From Lacipirellula limnantheis (GTDB taxonomy: Bacteria; Planctomycetota; Planctomycetia; Pirellulales; Lacipirellulaceae): 64,000 nucleotides of DNA. The notes under the pieces were generated by a model, which was not told where the DNA came from, searched no databases, and worked only from the letters and a program-made list of their open reading frames with translations. The position numbers and the translations under genes are program-made. Shown here piece by piece: positions 60,217-64,000 of the stretch (positions are counted from its first letter, which is position 1; each line of letters starts with the position of its first letter). The DNA lies in NCBI RefSeq assembly GCF_007746075.1, contig NZ_CP036339.1:4927786-4991785 (forward strand), in the 5' to 3' direction.

Positions 60217-60390
60217 ATGCAAGCTGCCGCTAGACTTCTCCAACTCGCCGGTCTGACGATACCTGTCCTGGCGATGGTCGCCCAGCTCATGAACCGCATT
60301 CGGGCTGGCCAAATGCTGCAGTTCCTCGTCGTCGCCGTTTGCCTATTCAGTGCAGGCTACATTCTGCAAGTCTACGGGCCGCGGAAGTAA
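60217..60390 (+). CDS. Small membrane protein, 57 aa
   Basis: ATG at 60217 (MQAAARLLQLAGLTIPVLAM), two hydrophobic stretches: LLQLAGLTIPVLAMVAQL and MLQFLVVAVCLFSAGYILQV. Probable two-pass membrane protein with a short polar centre (MNRIRAGQ). Function unknown. Divergent from the GNAT gene. Confidence 0.5.
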   Translation: MQAAARLLQLAGLTIPVLAMVAQLMNRIRAGQMLQFLVVAVCLFSAGYILQVYGPRK

Positions 60391-60770
60391 CTCGCCTATT
60401 GATTGCCGAGACCCCAGCGGACGCGGCCGATTTGCCCAATCGCGCCCGTCGCCGCGACCGGCAAGCTCGCCTTGACCCTGCCTCTGAATCGCTATAAACT
60501 TTTTGCTGCGATAACGTTGCGCTGATTTTGCGCGCGTCGGACGAAGGTCGGTCTTCGCCCCGCGGGCGCGATTCTCATAGAATTTGCGATTCGGGCGATG
60601 GGGTCGCCCTTGCTGCTTGCAGCCGTCGGCGCGCCGTGGCATGCCCGCTGGGTTCGTCGGCTGGACAGCCTCTCAATGTCGAGAGTCGCTCTGCCAGCGG
60701 CCCGCGTCGACTGAGCAAACCTCGGCGGCGGCCGAAAGCCATTCATTATTTGAGCGTATTGGGTAGACGA
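60391..60770. other. Region upstream of secA
   Basis: 380 bp with no convincing gene. It holds a broad promoter area for secA; no strong hairpin or riboswitch was recognised. Confidence 0.4.

Positions 60771-64000
<3,230 letters not shown>

Overview
The window reads as chromosome from a planctomycete, probably order Pirellulales. It is GC-rich. It has PEP-CTERM, dockerin-like and ELWxxDGT exported proteins, a LENR-type N-terminal motif, a DUF1580 protein, a Tat-exported Gfo/Idh/MocA oxidoreductase, an integrase with the start typical of planctomycete integrases, and many short conserved hypotheticals. The phylum call is inference from protein families; there is no rRNA in the window.

Left part (1-13.5 kb): the end of a secreted-protein gene, a patchy stretch of small hypotheticals with palindromic repeats (a pair of related 136-138 aa proteins, three consecutive covarying hairpins at 4613-4781), a membrane-anchored AAA+ ATPase, about 1.3 kb of repeat-rich DNA, recA, an exported alpha/beta hydrolase, a glycine-rich RRM protein with a strong terminator, and an exported oxidoreductase.

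Middle (13,495-28,795): a 15.3 kb integrative element in a tRNA-Val(TAC) gene. A 49-bp direct repeat of the tRNA 3' half bounds it and a tyrosine integrase lies next to the intact tRNA. On the minus strand it carries a satellite-like module: integrase, unknown protein, DUF1580 helix-turn-helix protein, two small proteins, SF3 helicase and a short protein. Directly downstream of the helicase is an iteron array around an AT-rich core, a likely replication origin. The cargo is unusual: two small PEP-CTERM proteins, a HAF-like/dockerin/PEP-CTERM protein, an ELWxxDGT repeat protein, an SRA-HNH type IV restriction endonuclease broken by one frameshift, and several tiny membrane proteins. I saw no virion or conjugation genes. 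This is the best candidate for an undescribed system.

Right of the element (28.9-44 kb): a membrane protein, a small cytochrome c, a Ser/Thr kinase, then a hexuronate catabolism neighbourhood (KDG-type sugar kinase, SDR reductase, UxaC-like isomerase, XylR/AraC regulator, sodium/solute symporter with a 36 aa partner). A CheB-CheR-PAS-histidine kinase-receiver fusion of about 1,388 aa is inserted in it.

Right end (44-64 kb): housekeeping genes (dapB, thrC, a DksA-type protein, lspA, an Rrf2 regulator), then a cluster of two MotA/TolQ/ExbB-like and two ExbD/MotB-like proteins, an RsmC-like methyltransferase, an exported DUF5060-type glycoside hydrolase, a GNAT acetyltransferase and most of secA, cut by the window end.
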